The notes: generated from the letters alone by a model not told the origin. 64,000 nucleotides of DNA from Bradyrhizobium sp. WD16 (GCF_024181725.1 NZ_CP028908.1:2965501-3029500); one strand, 5' to 3'. Positions 18,078 to 27,443 are shown, counted from the stretch's first letter. Numbers and translations: made by a program.

Positions 18078-19049
18078 ATGCTGTCCTTCGTCGCCCAGCG
18101 CGTGGTCAAGGGCGTGATCGTGCTGCTTGCGATCGTGGTCCTGAACTTCTTCCTGATCCGTCTCGCGCCGGGCGATCCCGCCCTGGTGATGGCCGGCGAG
18201 GCGGGGGCGGGGGACCAGGCCTATGTGGCGCAGATGCGCGAGAAGTTCGGCCTCGACCGTCCGCTGGCCGAGCAGCTGCTGATCTATGTGAAGGGCATCG
18301 CCAGCCTCGATCTCGGCTACTCGGTCCGCCAGGAAGCGCCGGTATCGAAGCTGATCTTCGAGCGGCTTCCCGCCACGCTGTTGCTGACGCTGTCGGCCTT
18401 CACGATCTCGCTCGTGTTCGGCATCCTGTTCGGCGCGCTGGCCGCGCGTTTCGCCGGCACCTGGGCGGATACCGCCATCACCACGCTGGCGCTGCTGTTC
18501 TATGCGACGCCGGTGTTCTGGGTGGCGCTGATGGCGATCCTTCTGCTCTCGGTGTGGATGGATTGGCTGCCGAGCTTCGGCTACGAGACCGTCGGCGCCA
18601 ACTACACCGGCTTTGCCCATGTGCTGGATGTCGGCGCCCATCTGATCATGCCGGCGCTGACCATCGGCCTGTTCTTCATGGCGACCTATGCGCGCATGAC
18701 GCGGGCGTCGATGCTCGAGGTCCAGCGGCTCGATTTCATCAAGACGGCGCGGGCCAAGGGCCTCTCCGCCGGCGTCATCCTGCGCCGTCATGTCCTGCGC
18801 AATGCGCTGCTGCCGGTGGTGACCCTGGCGGGGCTGCATTCCGGCACCTTGATCGGCGGCGCGGTGCTGACCGAAACCGTGTTCGCCTGGCCGGGCATCG
18901 GCCGTCTGATGTACGAGGCGCTGCTGCAGCGCGACTACAATCTGCTGCTCGGCGTCTTCGTGGTCTGCTCGGCGATGGTGCTGGTCTTCAATCTTCTGAC
19001 CGATCTCGTCTATCGCACGGTCGACCCGCGTATCCAGGTCACGGCATGA
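18078..19049 (+). CDS. ABC transporter permease, DppB/OppB type
   Basis: A 323-residue inner-membrane protein. The first helix begins VVKGVIVLLAIVVLNFFLI and is followed by RLAPGDPALVMAGEAG, the usual OppB-type periplasmic loop. The ATPase-contacting EAA segment is DFIKTARAKGLSAGVILRRH, near residue 225. It pairs with the DppC-type permease 10 bp downstream to form the membrane channel of the importer for the preceding binding protein. Confidence 0.9.
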   Translation: MLSFVAQRVVKGVIVLLAIVVLNFFLIRLAPGDPALVMAGEAGAGDQAYVAQMREKFGLDRPLAEQLLIYVKGIASLDLGYSVRQEAPVSKLIFERLPATLLLTLSAFTISLVFGILFGALAARFAGTWADTAITTLALLFYATPVFWVALMAILLLSVWMDWLPSFGYETVGANYTGFAHVLDVGAHLIMPALTIGLFFMATYARMTRASMLEVQRLDFIKTARAKGLSAGVILRRHVLRNALLPVVTLAGLHSGTLIGGAVLTETVFAWPGIGRLMYEALLQRDYNLLLGVFVVCSAMVLVFNLLTDLVYRTVDPRIQVTA

Positions 19050-19059
19050 GGTGCGCGCC

Positions 19060-19896
19060 ATGAAGCTCGTCAAGGCGCTCCTGCGTCATCCCGGTGGGCT
19101 GATCGGCCTTCTGATCCTGGTTCTTGCGATTGCGGTGGCGATCGGCGGGCCGATGCTGTTTTCCGGTTCGCCCTGGCGCATGGTGCAGCGGCCCTTCCTG
19201 CCGCCCTTCATGCTGGCGACGGCGCCGCTCGGCACCGATGCGCTCGGCCGCGATGTCATGGCCGGGCTGATCTTCGGTGCGCGGGTGTCGCTGCTGGTCG
19301 GCCTGGTCTCGACCCTGGCCGCGCTCGCGGTCGGCGTGCCGCTCGGCGCGGTGGCCGGCTATTTCGGCGGCCGCATCGACGATGCCCTGATGCGCTTCAG
19401 CGAATTGTTCCAGACCGTGCCGAGCTTCGCGCTGGCCATCGTGCTGGTGGCGATCCTCACGCCGTCGATCTATTCCATCGTCGCCGCCATTGCCATCGTC
19501 AGCTGGCCGCCGGTGGCGCACCTCGTCCGCGGCGAGGTGCTGTCGCTGCGCTCCCGGGAATATGTCGAGGCCGCCGTGGTCACCGGCCAGACGACCTGGA
19601 CCATCATCTGGCGCGAGATCCTGCCCAATACCCTGTCGCCGGTGATCGTGCAGGCGTCGCTGATGGTGGCGACCGCGATCCTGCTCGAATCCTCGCTGTC
19701 CTTTCTCGGCCTCGGCGATCCCAACCTGATGTCCTGGGGCTATATGGTCGGCGCCGGCCGTACCGTGATCCGGCAGGCCTGGTGGATCACAGTGTTTCCC
19801 GGCGTCGCCATCCTGCTGTCGGTGCTGGCGCTGAACCTGATCGGCGATGGCCTCAACGACGTGCTCAACCCGCGCCTCGCGCGCAACGGGCGCTGA
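19060..19896 (+). CDS. ABC transporter permease, DppC/OppC type
   Basis: A 278-residue inner-membrane protein and second half of the channel. It shows the OppC-type N-terminal helix (LLRHPGGLIGLLILVLAIAV), the periplasmic PPFMLATAPLGTDALGRD and the EAA loop EYVEAAVVTGQTTWTIIWRE near residue 170. I choose the ATG at 19060 because GAGGTG lies at a good distance; a GTG three codons earlier is possible. Its stop is 2 bp before the start of the double ATPase gene. Confidence 0.9.
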   Translation: MKLVKALLRHPGGLIGLLILVLAIAVAIGGPMLFSGSPWRMVQRPFLPPFMLATAPLGTDALGRDVMAGLIFGARVSLLVGLVSTLAALAVGVPLGAVAGYFGGRIDDALMRFSELFQTVPSFALAIVLVAILTPSIYSIVAAIAIVSWPPVAHLVRGEVLSLRSREYVEAAVVTGQTTWTIIWREILPNTLSPVIVQASLMVATAILLESSLSFLGLGDPNLMSWGYMVGAGRTVIRQAWWITVFPGVAILLSVLALNLIGDGLNDVLNPRLARNGR

Positions 19897-19898
19897 TC

Positions 19899-21512
19899 AT
19901 GGCGGCGGTGGTCTCGATCCGCAATCTTCGCATCGCCCTTCCCGACGGCGGCGATCGCGCTCATGCGGTGGCCGGCGTGTCGTTCGATCTCGCCGCCGGC
20001 GAGATCGTCTGCGTGGTCGGCGAATCCGGCTCGGGCAAATCGATGTGCGCCCACGCCCTGATGGGGCTGCTGCCCGACACCGTGCGCGTCGACGGCGGCG
20101 AAATCCTCTACCAGAACCGCAACCTGCTCGATCTCGATGAGGATGGCTGGCGCGACCTGCGCGGTCGCGGCATCGCGATGGTGTTCCAGGAGCCGATGAC
20201 CGCGCTCAATCCCCTGATGCGGATCGGCGACCAGATGATGGAGATGTTCGAGGCCCACGGCCGATCGACCGGGCGCGAGCGCCGCCGGCGGGTGCTCGAG
20301 CTCGCCGCCGAAGTGGGCTTGCCCGATCCGCCACGCATCATCCGCGCCTATCCGCACCAGCTCTCCGGCGGCCAGCGCCAGCGCGCGATGATCGCCATGG
20401 CCCTGGCGCTCGAGCCCGCGGTGCTGGTCGCCGATGAGCCGACCACGGCGCTCGACGTCACCACCCAGGCGCAGATCCTTGCGCTGATCCACGATCTGCA
20501 GCGCCGCCACAACATGGCGGTGATGTTCATCACCCACGACTTCGGTGTCGTCGCCGACATCGCCGATCGCGTCGTGGTGCTGCGTCACGGCGAGGCGGTG
20601 GAGCAGGGCAGCGCCGCCGAGGTGCTCAATCACCCGCAGCACGCCTACACCAGGGCGCTTCTGGCGGCGGTGCCGTCGCTCGACCCGCCGCCGCGGCCGG
20701 CGCGCGAGGGCGGACACAAGGCGGTCGAGGTCATCGGCCTCGACAAGACCTATGTCACCTCGGGCGGCTGGTTCCGGCCCGACCGCGAGGTGCGCGCCGC
20801 CATCGGCGTCAATTTCTCGATCCTCAAGGGCGAGACCCTCGGCCTCGTCGGCGAATCCGGTTCGGGCAAGTCGTCGGTCGCCCGCCTCGTGATGCGGCTG
20901 ATCGCGCCCGATCGCGGCACCGTGCGGCTCGGCGACACCGATCTGACGTTGCTCGAGGGCGCCGCCCTGCGTGATGCCAGGCGTCGGATCCAGATGGTGT
21001 TCCAGGATCCCTTCGCCTCGCTCAATCCGCGGCGCAGGGTCGGCGATATCATCTGCGACGGGCCGATCGCGCACGGCGCTGCGCCCGGCGAGGCGCGCCG
21101 GCGCGCCGGCGAGCTGCTCGCCATGGTCGGCCTCGACGCCAGCGCCCTGCAGCGCTACCCGCACGAATTCTCCGGCGGTCAGCGCCAGCGCATCGGTATC
21201 GCCAGAGCCCTGGCGCTCGATCCCGAGGTCATCGTCGCCGACGAGGCGGTGTCGGCGCTCGACGTTTCGGTCCAGGCGCAGGTGCTCAAGCTGCTCGAGG
21301 ACCTCAAGACCCGTCTCGGTCTGTCGATGCTGTTCATCACCCACGACTTGAGAGTGGCAGCGCAGATCTGCGACCGTATCGCGGTGATGCAGCGCGGCGA
21401 GATCGTCGAGCTCAAGCCGACCGAGGCATTGTTCGCCGCCCCTGAACATCCCTATACTGCGGCGCTGCTCGCCGCCGTGCCGGGCCGCCACGGATCTCCG
21501 CAAGCCGCCTGA
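19899..21512 (+). CDS. ABC transporter ATP-binding protein, DppD-DppF fusion
   Basis: A 537-residue protein holding two complete nucleotide-binding domains, where E. coli has separate DppD and DppF. Domain 1 has Walker [10 protein letters not shown] near residue 41, the signature [10 protein letters not shown] and Walker [13 protein letters not shown]. Domain 2 has Walker [11 protein letters not shown] near residue 316, the signature [10 protein letters not shown] and Walker [13 protein letters not shown]. The oligopeptide-type C-terminal extension after each domain is short. It powers the preceding permease pair and begins 2 bp after the DppC-type gene. Confidence 0.9.
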   Translation: MAAVVSIRNLRIALPDGGDRAHAVAGVSFDLAAGEIVCVVGESGSGKSMCAHALMGLLPDTVRVDGGEILYQNRNLLDLDEDGWRDLRGRGIAMVFQEPMTALNPLMRIGDQMMEMFEAHGRSTGRERRRRVLELAAEVGLPDPPRIIRAYPHQLSGGQRQRAMIAMALALEPAVLVADEPTTALDVTTQAQILALIHDLQRRHNMAVMFITHDFGVVADIADRVVVLRHGEAVEQGSAAEVLNHPQHAYTRALLAAVPSLDPPPRPAREGGHKAVEVIGLDKTYVTSGGWFRPDREVRAAIGVNFSILKGETLGLVGESGSGKSSVARLVMRLIAPDRGTVRLGDTDLTLLEGAALRDARRRIQMVFQDPFASLNPRRRVGDIICDGPIAHGAAPGEARRRAGELLAMVGLDASALQRYPHEFSGGQRQRIGIARALALDPEVIVADEAVSALDVSVQAQVLKLLEDLKTRLGLSMLFITHDLRVAAQICDRIAVMQRGEIVELKPTEALFAAPEHPYTAALLAAVPGRHGSPQAA

Positions 21513-21540
21513 CCCCACTCCTGACGAGCTATTCCTGACC

Positions 21541-22473
21541 ATGCATTGTGTATTGCTGAGCGAGACGCTCGACCTGCGCGGCTATCTCGCGTCCGAAATC
21601 GACCGACTCAGGGACCGCATTACTTTCGTCGATCATCCTTGTGCCGACGCCGACGAGGTGCGCCTCGCGGTGGCCTGGGATCCGCCGGCGGACGGCTTCT
21701 CGCGCTATCCCAAGCTCGCCGCCGCCTGTTCGATCGGCGCCGGCGCCGACAGCATCCTGCGCTGCCCGAGCCTGCGCGCAGGCGTTGATGTGGTGCGGGT
21801 GGTCGAGCCGGCCCAGGCGCAGATGATGTCGGGTTTCGTGCTCTGGCACGCCATCGGCCATCAGCGCGGCCTGCCGATCTATCGCGACCAGCAACGCCGG
21901 CAACTGTGGCGGCGCATTCCGCAACGCGCGGCGCGGGATATCCCGGTCGCGATTCTCGGTTTTGGTGCCATGGGCAGCCGCGCCGCGCAGGATTTCGCCG
22001 CGCTCGGCTTTCCGGTGCGGGTCTGGAGCCGCAGCGCGCGGCCGGCGCCGCAGGGGATCGCGGCTTTTCATGACGTCGGGGGGCTCGCCGCCGCGGTCGA
22101 GGGCGCCGAGATCGTGGTCAATCTGTTGCCGCTCACGCCCGAGACCCGCGGCATTCTCGACGCCCGGCTGTTCGCGCGGCTGCGTCGAGGCGCCTTTCTC
22201 ATCCATGTCGGCCGCGGCGAGCATCTCAACGAGGCGGATTGCCTCGCTGCGCTGGCCTCCGGCCAGCTCGCCGGCGCCGCGCTCGACGTCTTCGCCGCCG
22301 AACCGCTGCCGGCGGATCATCCGTTCTGGGATCATCCCGGCGTGATGGTGACGCCGCACGATGCCTGCGACGTCAGTGTGCCGGCGGTCGCCGACACCAT
22401 CCTGGCGACCGCCGCGGCGCTGGAGCGGGGCGAGACGCCGCCGCACACTGTCGATCGTGTCCGGGGTTATTAG
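21541..22473 (+). CDS. D-2-hydroxyacid dehydrogenase (glyoxylate/hydroxypyruvate reductase A-like)
   Basis: A 310-residue NAD(P)-dependent dehydrogenase. The nucleotide-binding loop VAILGFGAMGSRAAQDFAAL is near residue 140, followed by WSRSARP with arginines that favour NADP. The catalytic Arg lies in INLLP-type strand context (EIVVNLLPLTPETRGIL, then FLIHVGRGEHLNE), the Glu in LDVFAAEPLP and the His in VTPHDACDVS near 280. It follows the ABC ATPase gene by 28 bp and probably belongs to the same operon, acting on a 2-keto acid released by catabolism. The exact substrate is unknown. Confidence 0.85.
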   Translation: MHCVLLSETLDLRGYLASEIDRLRDRITFVDHPCADADEVRLAVAWDPPADGFSRYPKLAAACSIGAGADSILRCPSLRAGVDVVRVVEPAQAQMMSGFVLWHAIGHQRGLPIYRDQQRRQLWRRIPQRAARDIPVAILGFGAMGSRAAQDFAALGFPVRVWSRSARPAPQGIAAFHDVGGLAAAVEGAEIVVNLLPLTPETRGILDARLFARLRRGAFLIHVGRGEHLNEADCLAALASGQLAGAALDVFAAEPLPADHPFWDHPGVMVTPHDACDVSVPAVADTILATAAALERGETPPHTVDRVRGY

Positions 22474-22477
22474 GCGC

Positions 22478-22533
22478 GGATTTGACATTCGCGAGCCGTC
22501 TTGTCGCGGGCTGCCGAAGCCAATGTCAGATCC
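22478..22533. repeat. inverted repeat in the 22474-22895 gap
   Basis: GGATTTGACATT at 22478-22489 and AATGTCAGATCC at 22522-22533 form arms with one mismatch around a 32-base loop. It lies just after the dehydrogenase stop and could act as a terminator or be an old mobile palindrome. A related left arm (GGATTCGACATT) occurs near 59685. The rest of this 420-bp gap shows no convincing gene except the leader frame at 22820. Confidence 0.4.
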
Positions 22534-22819
22534 AAGAACGCCACTGCCGCGCGCGTGAAGAAAGCGCATCGGATCAGGTTGGCTGCTTGACGCGCGTGCC
22601 GCGTGACCGGGTGGGCCTCGTGGCTCCAGACGGCGCAGGCGCGCCTCGCCACGAGCCTCGACGAGGGCCGCGGGAGCGTCGCCGACAAGCGGCCTGCCGC
22701 GGCGAAACCCGTGTCGCGGAATTTGCCGGGTGGACCGCGGACGATTGACGATGTTCCGGCGCTATGGTCCTTGAAGGCAGGGCCCCTGCAAGGCGGCCGG
22801 CTCAATCGGGAGGATGACC

Positions 22820-22903
22820 ATGGAGCTCGGCGCGACTGCGCGTGCCCGGTCTGGTGCACTGTCGCTCGTTTCCTCGTCGTGGGGGCGTCTCGTCGATGCG
22901 TAA
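22820..22903 (+). CDS. possible 27-codon leader peptide overlapping the carboxylase start
   Basis: An ATG at 22820 follows a strong Shine-Dalgarno (CGGGAGGA) and opens a 27-residue frame, beginning MELGATARARSGALSL, that stops with TAA at 22901-22903. It overlaps the carboxylase start at 22896 in another frame. The carboxylase ATG itself has only a weak GGGGGCG upstream. A ribosome ending the leader would be placed to restart on the carboxylase, so translational coupling is plausible. It could also be chance, as there is no conservation evidence here. Confidence 0.35.
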   Translation: MELGATARARSGALSLVSSSWGRLVDA

Positions 22904-25900
22904 GCCGCCGTTCAACAGGATTCTGATCGCCAATCGCGGCGAGATCGCCATTCGCATCGCGCGCGCCGCTGCCGAGCTCGGCTGCGGCAGTGTCGCGGTG
23001 TTTTCCACCGACGATGCCGCTTCGCTGCACGTCCACAAGGCCGATGCGGCCCATCCGCTCGGCAAGAGCGGTGCCGCCGCCTATCTCGACATCGACGGTA
23101 TCCTGGCCGCGGCCAGGGCCACGGGCTGCGATGCCATTCATCCCGGCTATGGTTTTCTGAGCGAGAATGCCGAACTGGCGGCGCGCGCCCGCGAGGCGGG
23201 TATCGCCTTCATCGGGCCGTCGGTCGCGGCGTTGCGGCTGTTCGGCGACAAGGTGGCGGCGCGCCATCTCGCCGCCGGGGCCGGCGTGCCGGTGATCGAA
23301 GGCACTACCGGCCCGACCACCCTCGACGAGGCCGAGGCCTTCTTCGCCGCGCTCAAGGGCGGCGCCATGATGATCAAGGCTGTCAGCGGCGGCGGCGGTC
23401 GCGGCATGCGCGCGGTGCGAGACGCCGGCGAGATCGCGGAGGCCTTCGCCCGCTGTCGCTCCGAAGCCAAGGCGGCGTTCGGCGACGATGCCGTCTATGT
23501 CGAGCGCCTCGTCGAGAATGCTCGGCATATCGAATTCCAGGTGGCGGGCGACCGCGACGGTGCGGTTACGCATTTCGGCGAACGCGAATGCACCCTGCAG
23601 CGGCGCAACCAGAAGCTCGTCGAGATCGCGCCGAGCCCGTCGCTGTCGGAGGGATTGCGCAACCGCATCGCCGCCGCCGCGCTCGAGCTGGCGCGGGAAG
23701 CGCGCTATGAGTCGCTCGGCACCTTCGAATTCCTGGTCGATGCCGACGATGGCGGCGAGGGCGCCTTCTTCGCCTTCATCGAGGCCAATCCGCGCCTGCA
23801 GGTGGAGCATACCGTGACCGAGGAGGTGACGGGGGTGGACCTCGTCGCCAGCCAGATCGCGCTCGCCGCCGGCGCCAGTCTCGACAGCCTCGGATTCGGC
23901 AAGGGCTACAGGGCGCAGCCGCGCGGCTACGCCATCCAGCTCCGCGTCAACATGGAGACCATGGACGAGAACGGCGTAGCGACGCCGTCGGGCGGCGTGC
24001 TGTCGATCTTCGAGATGCCGACGGGGCCGGGGCTGCGCGTCGACACGTTCGGCTATGCCGGCTACCGCACCTCGAGCGCCTTCGATTCGCTGCTGGCCAA
24101 GTTGATCGTGCATGCGTCGGCGCCCGATTACGCGGTGGCGGCGGCGAAGGCCTACCGCGCCGCCTGCGAGGCGCGCATTGCCGGGATCGAAACCAATCTG
24201 CCCTTCCTGCAGGCGCTGCTCAGCCATCCCGAGGTGGCGGCCAATCAGGTGAATACCCGCTTCGTCGAGGAGCACGCCGCCGACCTCGCGGCCCGGGCCG
24301 CCGCGGCGCATCCGCAACTGTTCGCGTCTGTCGACGAGACCCGATCGGGCGCGACCGCGGCACGCGCGCCGGCGCCGGCCGGGACGGTCGGGATCGCGGC
24401 GCCGCTGCAGGGCACGGTGGTGGCCGTGAGCGTGGCCGAGGGGGACAGCGTGCGCCCGGGCCAGCAGCTTGCGGTGATCGAGGCCATGAAGATGGAGCAC
24501 ATCATCACCGCGCTGCAGGGCGGCGTGGTTCGTGGCATCGCCGCGAGACCCGGCATGACGCTGATGAAGGACGATCCCGTGCTGTTCATCGAGCCGGCGG
24601 AGGTCGCCGTCGAGGGGAGCTCGACCGAGGCGGTCGCCGATCTCGATGCGATCCGGCCCGATCTCGCCGAGATGATGGCGCGGCAGGGCTTCACGCTCGA
24701 CGGGAACAGGCCGGAGGCCGTCGCGCGGCGGCGCAAGACCAACCAGCGCACCGCCCGCGAGAACATCGCGGCGCTGGTCGACGAGGATTCCTTCATCGAA
24801 TATGGCTCGCTGGCCATTGCCGCGCAGCGGGCGCGGCGCAGCCACGACGATCTGATCCGCAATACCCCAGCCGACGGCCTGGTCGCCGGGCTTGCCAGCG
24901 TCAATGGTGCAGAGTTCGCACCCGACAAGGCGCGCTGCATGGTGGTCGCCTATGACTATACCGTGCTCGCCGGCACCCAGGGGCAGCGCAATCACAAGAA
25001 GCAGGACCGGATGTTCAGGCTCGCCGAGGAGCTGAAGACGCCGGTGGTGCTGTTCGCCGAAGGCGGCGGCGGCCGCCCCGGCGACACCGAGCGCCTCGGC
25101 GTCACCGGGCTCGATGTGCCGACCTTCGGCCAGTTCGCCAAGCTCAGCGGCCTCGTGCCGCTGGTCGGCGTCGTGTCCGGGCGGTGCTTTGCCGGCAATG
25201 CCGCGCTGCTCGGCTGCTGCGACGTGATCATCGCCGCGCGCGACAGCTCGATCGGCATGGGCGGTCCGGCGATGATCGAGGGCGGCGGCCTCGGCGTCTA
25301 CCAGCCCGAGGAGGTCGGTCCGTCGGGCGTGCAGGCCTCGAACGGCGTCATCGACGTGCTGGTCGAGGATGAGATCGAGGCGGTGGCAGCGGCGAAGCAA
25401 TACCTGTCCTATTTCCAGGGACCGCTCGCCCATTGGCAGGCGCCGGACCAGCGGCTGCTGCGTCGCGTCATTCCCGAGAACCGCCTGCGGGTCTACGAGA
25501 TCAGGAATGTGATCGAGACCCTGGCGGATGCCGGTTCGGTGCTCGAGCTGCGGCGCCAATTCGGGATCGGCATCGTCACCGCCTTCATCCGCATCGAGGG
25601 GCAGCCCTTCGGTCTGATTGCCAGCAATCCCAAGCATCTCGGCGGCGCCATCGACGCCGAGGCGGGCGACAAGGCGGCGCACTTCGTCCAGCTGTGCGAT
25701 GCCTTCGATATTCCGGTGGTCTCGCTGTGCGATACGCCCGGCTTCATGGTCGGCCCGGAGGCGGAGAAGACCGCCCTGGTGCGACACGTGTCGCGTATGT
25801 TCCTCACCGGCGCCAGCATCAGCGTGCCGTATTTCACGGTTGTGCTGCGCAAGGGCTACGGCCTCGGCGCCCAGGCCATGGCGGGTGGGGGCTTCCACGC

Positions 25901-26207
25901 CCAGACCTTCACCATCTCGTGGCCGACCGGAGAATTCGGCGGCATGGGGTTCGAAGGCGCGGTGCGGCTCGGCTACCGCAAGGAGATGGAGGCGATCGAG
26001 GATCCTGTCGCGCGCGACAAGTTCTTCTGCGACATGGTTGCCAAGTTCTATGAGACCGGCAAGGCGATCAATATCGCCTCGGTGCTCGAGATCGATCAGG
26101 TCATCGATCCGGTCGATACCCGGCGCTGGATCATGGGCGGGCTGCGGGCGTGGCCGAAGCCGCCGGCGCGCACGGAGCGCAAGCGGCCCTGTATCGATGC
26201 CTGGTAA
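22896..26207 (+). CDS. single-chain biotin-dependent acyl-CoA carboxylase (BC-BCCP-CT fusion)
   Basis: A 1103-residue enzyme joining all three parts normally found on separate subunits. Residues about 1-450 are biotin carboxylase (RILIANRGEIAIRI, the Gly-rich loop KAVSGGGGRGMRAV, EANPRLQVEHTVTEEVTG). Residues about 500-570 are the biotin carrier, with the biotinyl lysine in VIEAMKMEHII. Residues about 590-1103 are the carboxyltransferase (ERLGVTGLDVPTFGQFAKL, GMGGPAMIEGGGLGVY, then VSLCDTPGFMVGPEAEK). This looks like the fused family annotated as acetyl- or propionyl-CoA carboxylase in Bradyrhizobium; the acyl-CoA used is unknown. It stands alone on this strand. Confidence 0.87.
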   Translation: MRKPPFNRILIANRGEIAIRIARAAAELGCGSVAVFSTDDAASLHVHKADAAHPLGKSGAAAYLDIDGILAAARATGCDAIHPGYGFLSENAELAARAREAGIAFIGPSVAALRLFGDKVAARHLAAGAGVPVIEGTTGPTTLDEAEAFFAALKGGAMMIKAVSGGGGRGMRAVRDAGEIAEAFARCRSEAKAAFGDDAVYVERLVENARHIEFQVAGDRDGAVTHFGERECTLQRRNQKLVEIAPSPSLSEGLRNRIAAAALELAREARYESLGTFEFLVDADDGGEGAFFAFIEANPRLQVEHTVTEEVTGVDLVASQIALAAGASLDSLGFGKGYRAQPRGYAIQLRVNMETMDENGVATPSGGVLSIFEMPTGPGLRVDTFGYAGYRTSSAFDSLLAKLIVHASAPDYAVAAAKAYRAACEARIAGIETNLPFLQALLSHPEVAANQVNTRFVEEHAADLAARAAAAHPQLFASVDETRSGATAARAPAPAGTVGIAAPLQGTVVAVSVAEGDSVRPGQQLAVIEAMKMEHIITALQGGVVRGIAARPGMTLMKDDPVLFIEPAEVAVEGSSTEAVADLDAIRPDLAEMMARQGFTLDGNRPEAVARRRKTNQRTARENIAALVDEDSFIEYGSLAIAAQRARRSHDDLIRNTPADGLVAGLASVNGAEFAPDKARCMVVAYDYTVLAGTQGQRNHKKQDRMFRLAEELKTPVVLFAEGGGGRPGDTERLGVTGLDVPTFGQFAKLSGLVPLVGVVSGRCFAGNAALLGCCDVIIAARDSSIGMGGPAMIEGGGLGVYQPEEVGPSGVQASNGVIDVLVEDEIEAVAAAKQYLSYFQGPLAHWQAPDQRLLRRVIPENRLRVYEIRNVIETLADAGSVLELRRQFGIGIVTAFIRIEGQPFGLIASNPKHLGGAIDAEAGDKAAHFVQLCDAFDIPVVSLCDTPGFMVGPEAEKTALVRHVSRMFLTGASISVPYFTVVLRKGYGLGAQAMAGGGFHAQTFTISWPTGEFGGMGFEGAVRLGYRKEMEAIEDPVARDKFFCDMVAKFYETGKAINIASVLEIDQVIDPVDTRRWIMGGLRAWPKPPARTERKRPCIDAW

Positions 26208-26281
26208 CCCAGCGGATGCCTTGGCGAGCAGGCTGAACGCGCCGCTCGCCGCTTGCCAAGCAGCGGCCGGAGCGACAAGCT

Positions 26282-26398
26282 TTGCCGCGCCTGCGCAATG
26301 TCGAGGTCGCGATCGATGAAGGCTATCGACCGGCCTGGCAGATGTGGCCGATCCCCAAGCCGAGGGACGGGTTGCCGGTGACGATCAGGCCGCTGTGA
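26282..26398 (+). pseudogene. possible coding remnant, C-terminal end of an unknown protein
   Basis: This frame reads LPRLRNVEVAIDEGYRPAWQ, continuing MWPIPKPRDGLPVTIRPL and ending at TGA. It has protein-like composition but no start, no ribosome site and no upstream open frame of the same quality. It may be the end of a decayed gene. The reverse strand is also partly open here, so the call is weak. Confidence 0.25.
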
Positions 26399-26861
26399 CC
26401 GGCACGGGTCGGTGACGTCCGGCACCGTGGGTGACCGGCGAGCCAAACCGATCGGCGAGGGTAATAAAGTAGAGAAAACGGCTTCAGGGTGGCCGCTGGA
26501 CATCTTTGGCCACAATTTCGAAAATCGGGAAAAAATAGCAGTCGGAAACGGGCGCAGGAGGGGGCCGATAGCCGCGGCATGCCGTCGTAAGACTAGCGTA
26601 AGCTAGCTCGCGCATCGCGAGTGCTGATTGACGGACAACTCCTTGGACAGGAGCGATTTGCTCGCATAGGTGGTTGTGCGAGCAGAGCCGTTCGCTCACT
26701 TCGCGCCGTCCCGTTCCGAAGCCGCGCTCCTGCGACCGTTCTTTTTCAGCGCATATATGAGCGGTTGAAGACAACTTGCGACGCATTCGCGAAGTCACGC
26801 TCGTGATGCCGGAGGGCCATAGGTTTGCCGTAGCGGCGCCACTTTTGGTTGAAGAAAATAC

Positions 26862-26877
26862 GTTCCACCGGTGGAAC
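26862..26877. promoter_or_regulatory. 16-bp perfect palindrome GTTCCACCGGTGGAAC
   Basis: A perfect dyad of 8 + 8 bases lies 159 bp upstream of the PraR-like regulator gene in an otherwise gene-free stretch. Perfect palindromes of this length outside coding DNA are usually binding sites for dimeric regulators. The natural candidate is the HTH protein encoded at 27036, acting on itself, but no second copy was found in the window. Confidence 0.45.
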
Positions 26878-27035
26878 ACTGAATTTTTTCCGAGAACGCC
26901 CGGCACTCCTAGACAAGGCGGTTGCTGTTCGATCATGGTCTTGCCGATTCATCCCGGGGCCAGTCTCATATGGCGCCGGTTCGTGCCGGGGTCGCGAATG
27001 ATCCCGTCCGTGCAACCAGATCGGTAACGAAGGAT

Positions 27036-27428
27036 ATGCAGAAGGTTATGGCGCGCCGCAGTGGAGCTTACGACGTGGAGATCGGCAAACGCATTCGTGC
27101 GCAGCGTCTGTCCCGCGGAATGTCACAGGAGGATCTCGCCGACCGTCTCGGCGTTACCTTCCAGCAATTGCAGAAATACGAGAAGGGCGCCAACCGGGTC
27201 AGCGCCGCGCGGCTTCGCGAGATCGCGATCGCCCTGAAGCTGCCGATTTCGGTGCTCTACGGTGCCGACCGCTATGCCAGCAAGGCCGGTACCGGCAACG
27301 CCGGGGTTCAGGAACTGATCACGTCTTCGCGCGCGATCAACCTGCTGAAGCACTTCTCCCGGATCAAGGACGCTGCCGCACAGAACCTCGTGGTCGATCT
27401 GTGCGAGCGCCTCGCCGACAAGGGCTGA
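27036..27428 (+). CDS. XRE-family transcriptional regulator, PraR/PhrR-like
   Basis: A 130-residue DNA-binding protein. The helix-turn-helix covers residues about 15-70 (IGKRIRAQRLSRGMSQEDLA, then LGVTFQQLQKYEKGANRVSA). The TFQQLQKYEKGxNRV core is characteristic of the rhizobial PhrR/PraR group, which controls biofilm, attachment and quorum-sensing genes in Rhizobium. The C-terminal 50 residues (ELITSSRAINLLKHFSRIKD) are short and probably dimerise. Two ATGs, at 27036 and 27048, are possible; both have AAGG very close upstream. It is convergent with the DMT transporter gene 15 bp away. Confidence 0.8.
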   Translation: MQKVMARRSGAYDVEIGKRIRAQRLSRGMSQEDLADRLGVTFQQLQKYEKGANRVSAARLREIAIALKLPISVLYGADRYASKAGTGNAGVQELITSSRAINLLKHFSRIKDAAAQNLVVDLCERLADKG

Positions 27429-27443
27429 GACGGCCGGGCGCCA

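Larger units (their letters stand above)
26208..27035. other. 828-bp region without a convincing gene
   Basis: The stretch between the carboxylase and the PraR-like regulator is more AT-rich than its surroundings in the middle. It holds a possible coding remnant at 26282-26398, two CTAG tetranucleotides near 26591 and 26602 without element ends, and a 16-bp perfect palindrome at 26862-26877. Short open frames exist on both strands, but none has a good ribosome site or a recognisable sequence. Confidence 0.5.

Noticed and set aside
22470-25898. 1142-codon - strand open frame
   Set aside because: Shadow of the fused carboxylase; composition is repetitive His/Arg/Gly/Ala without any domain.
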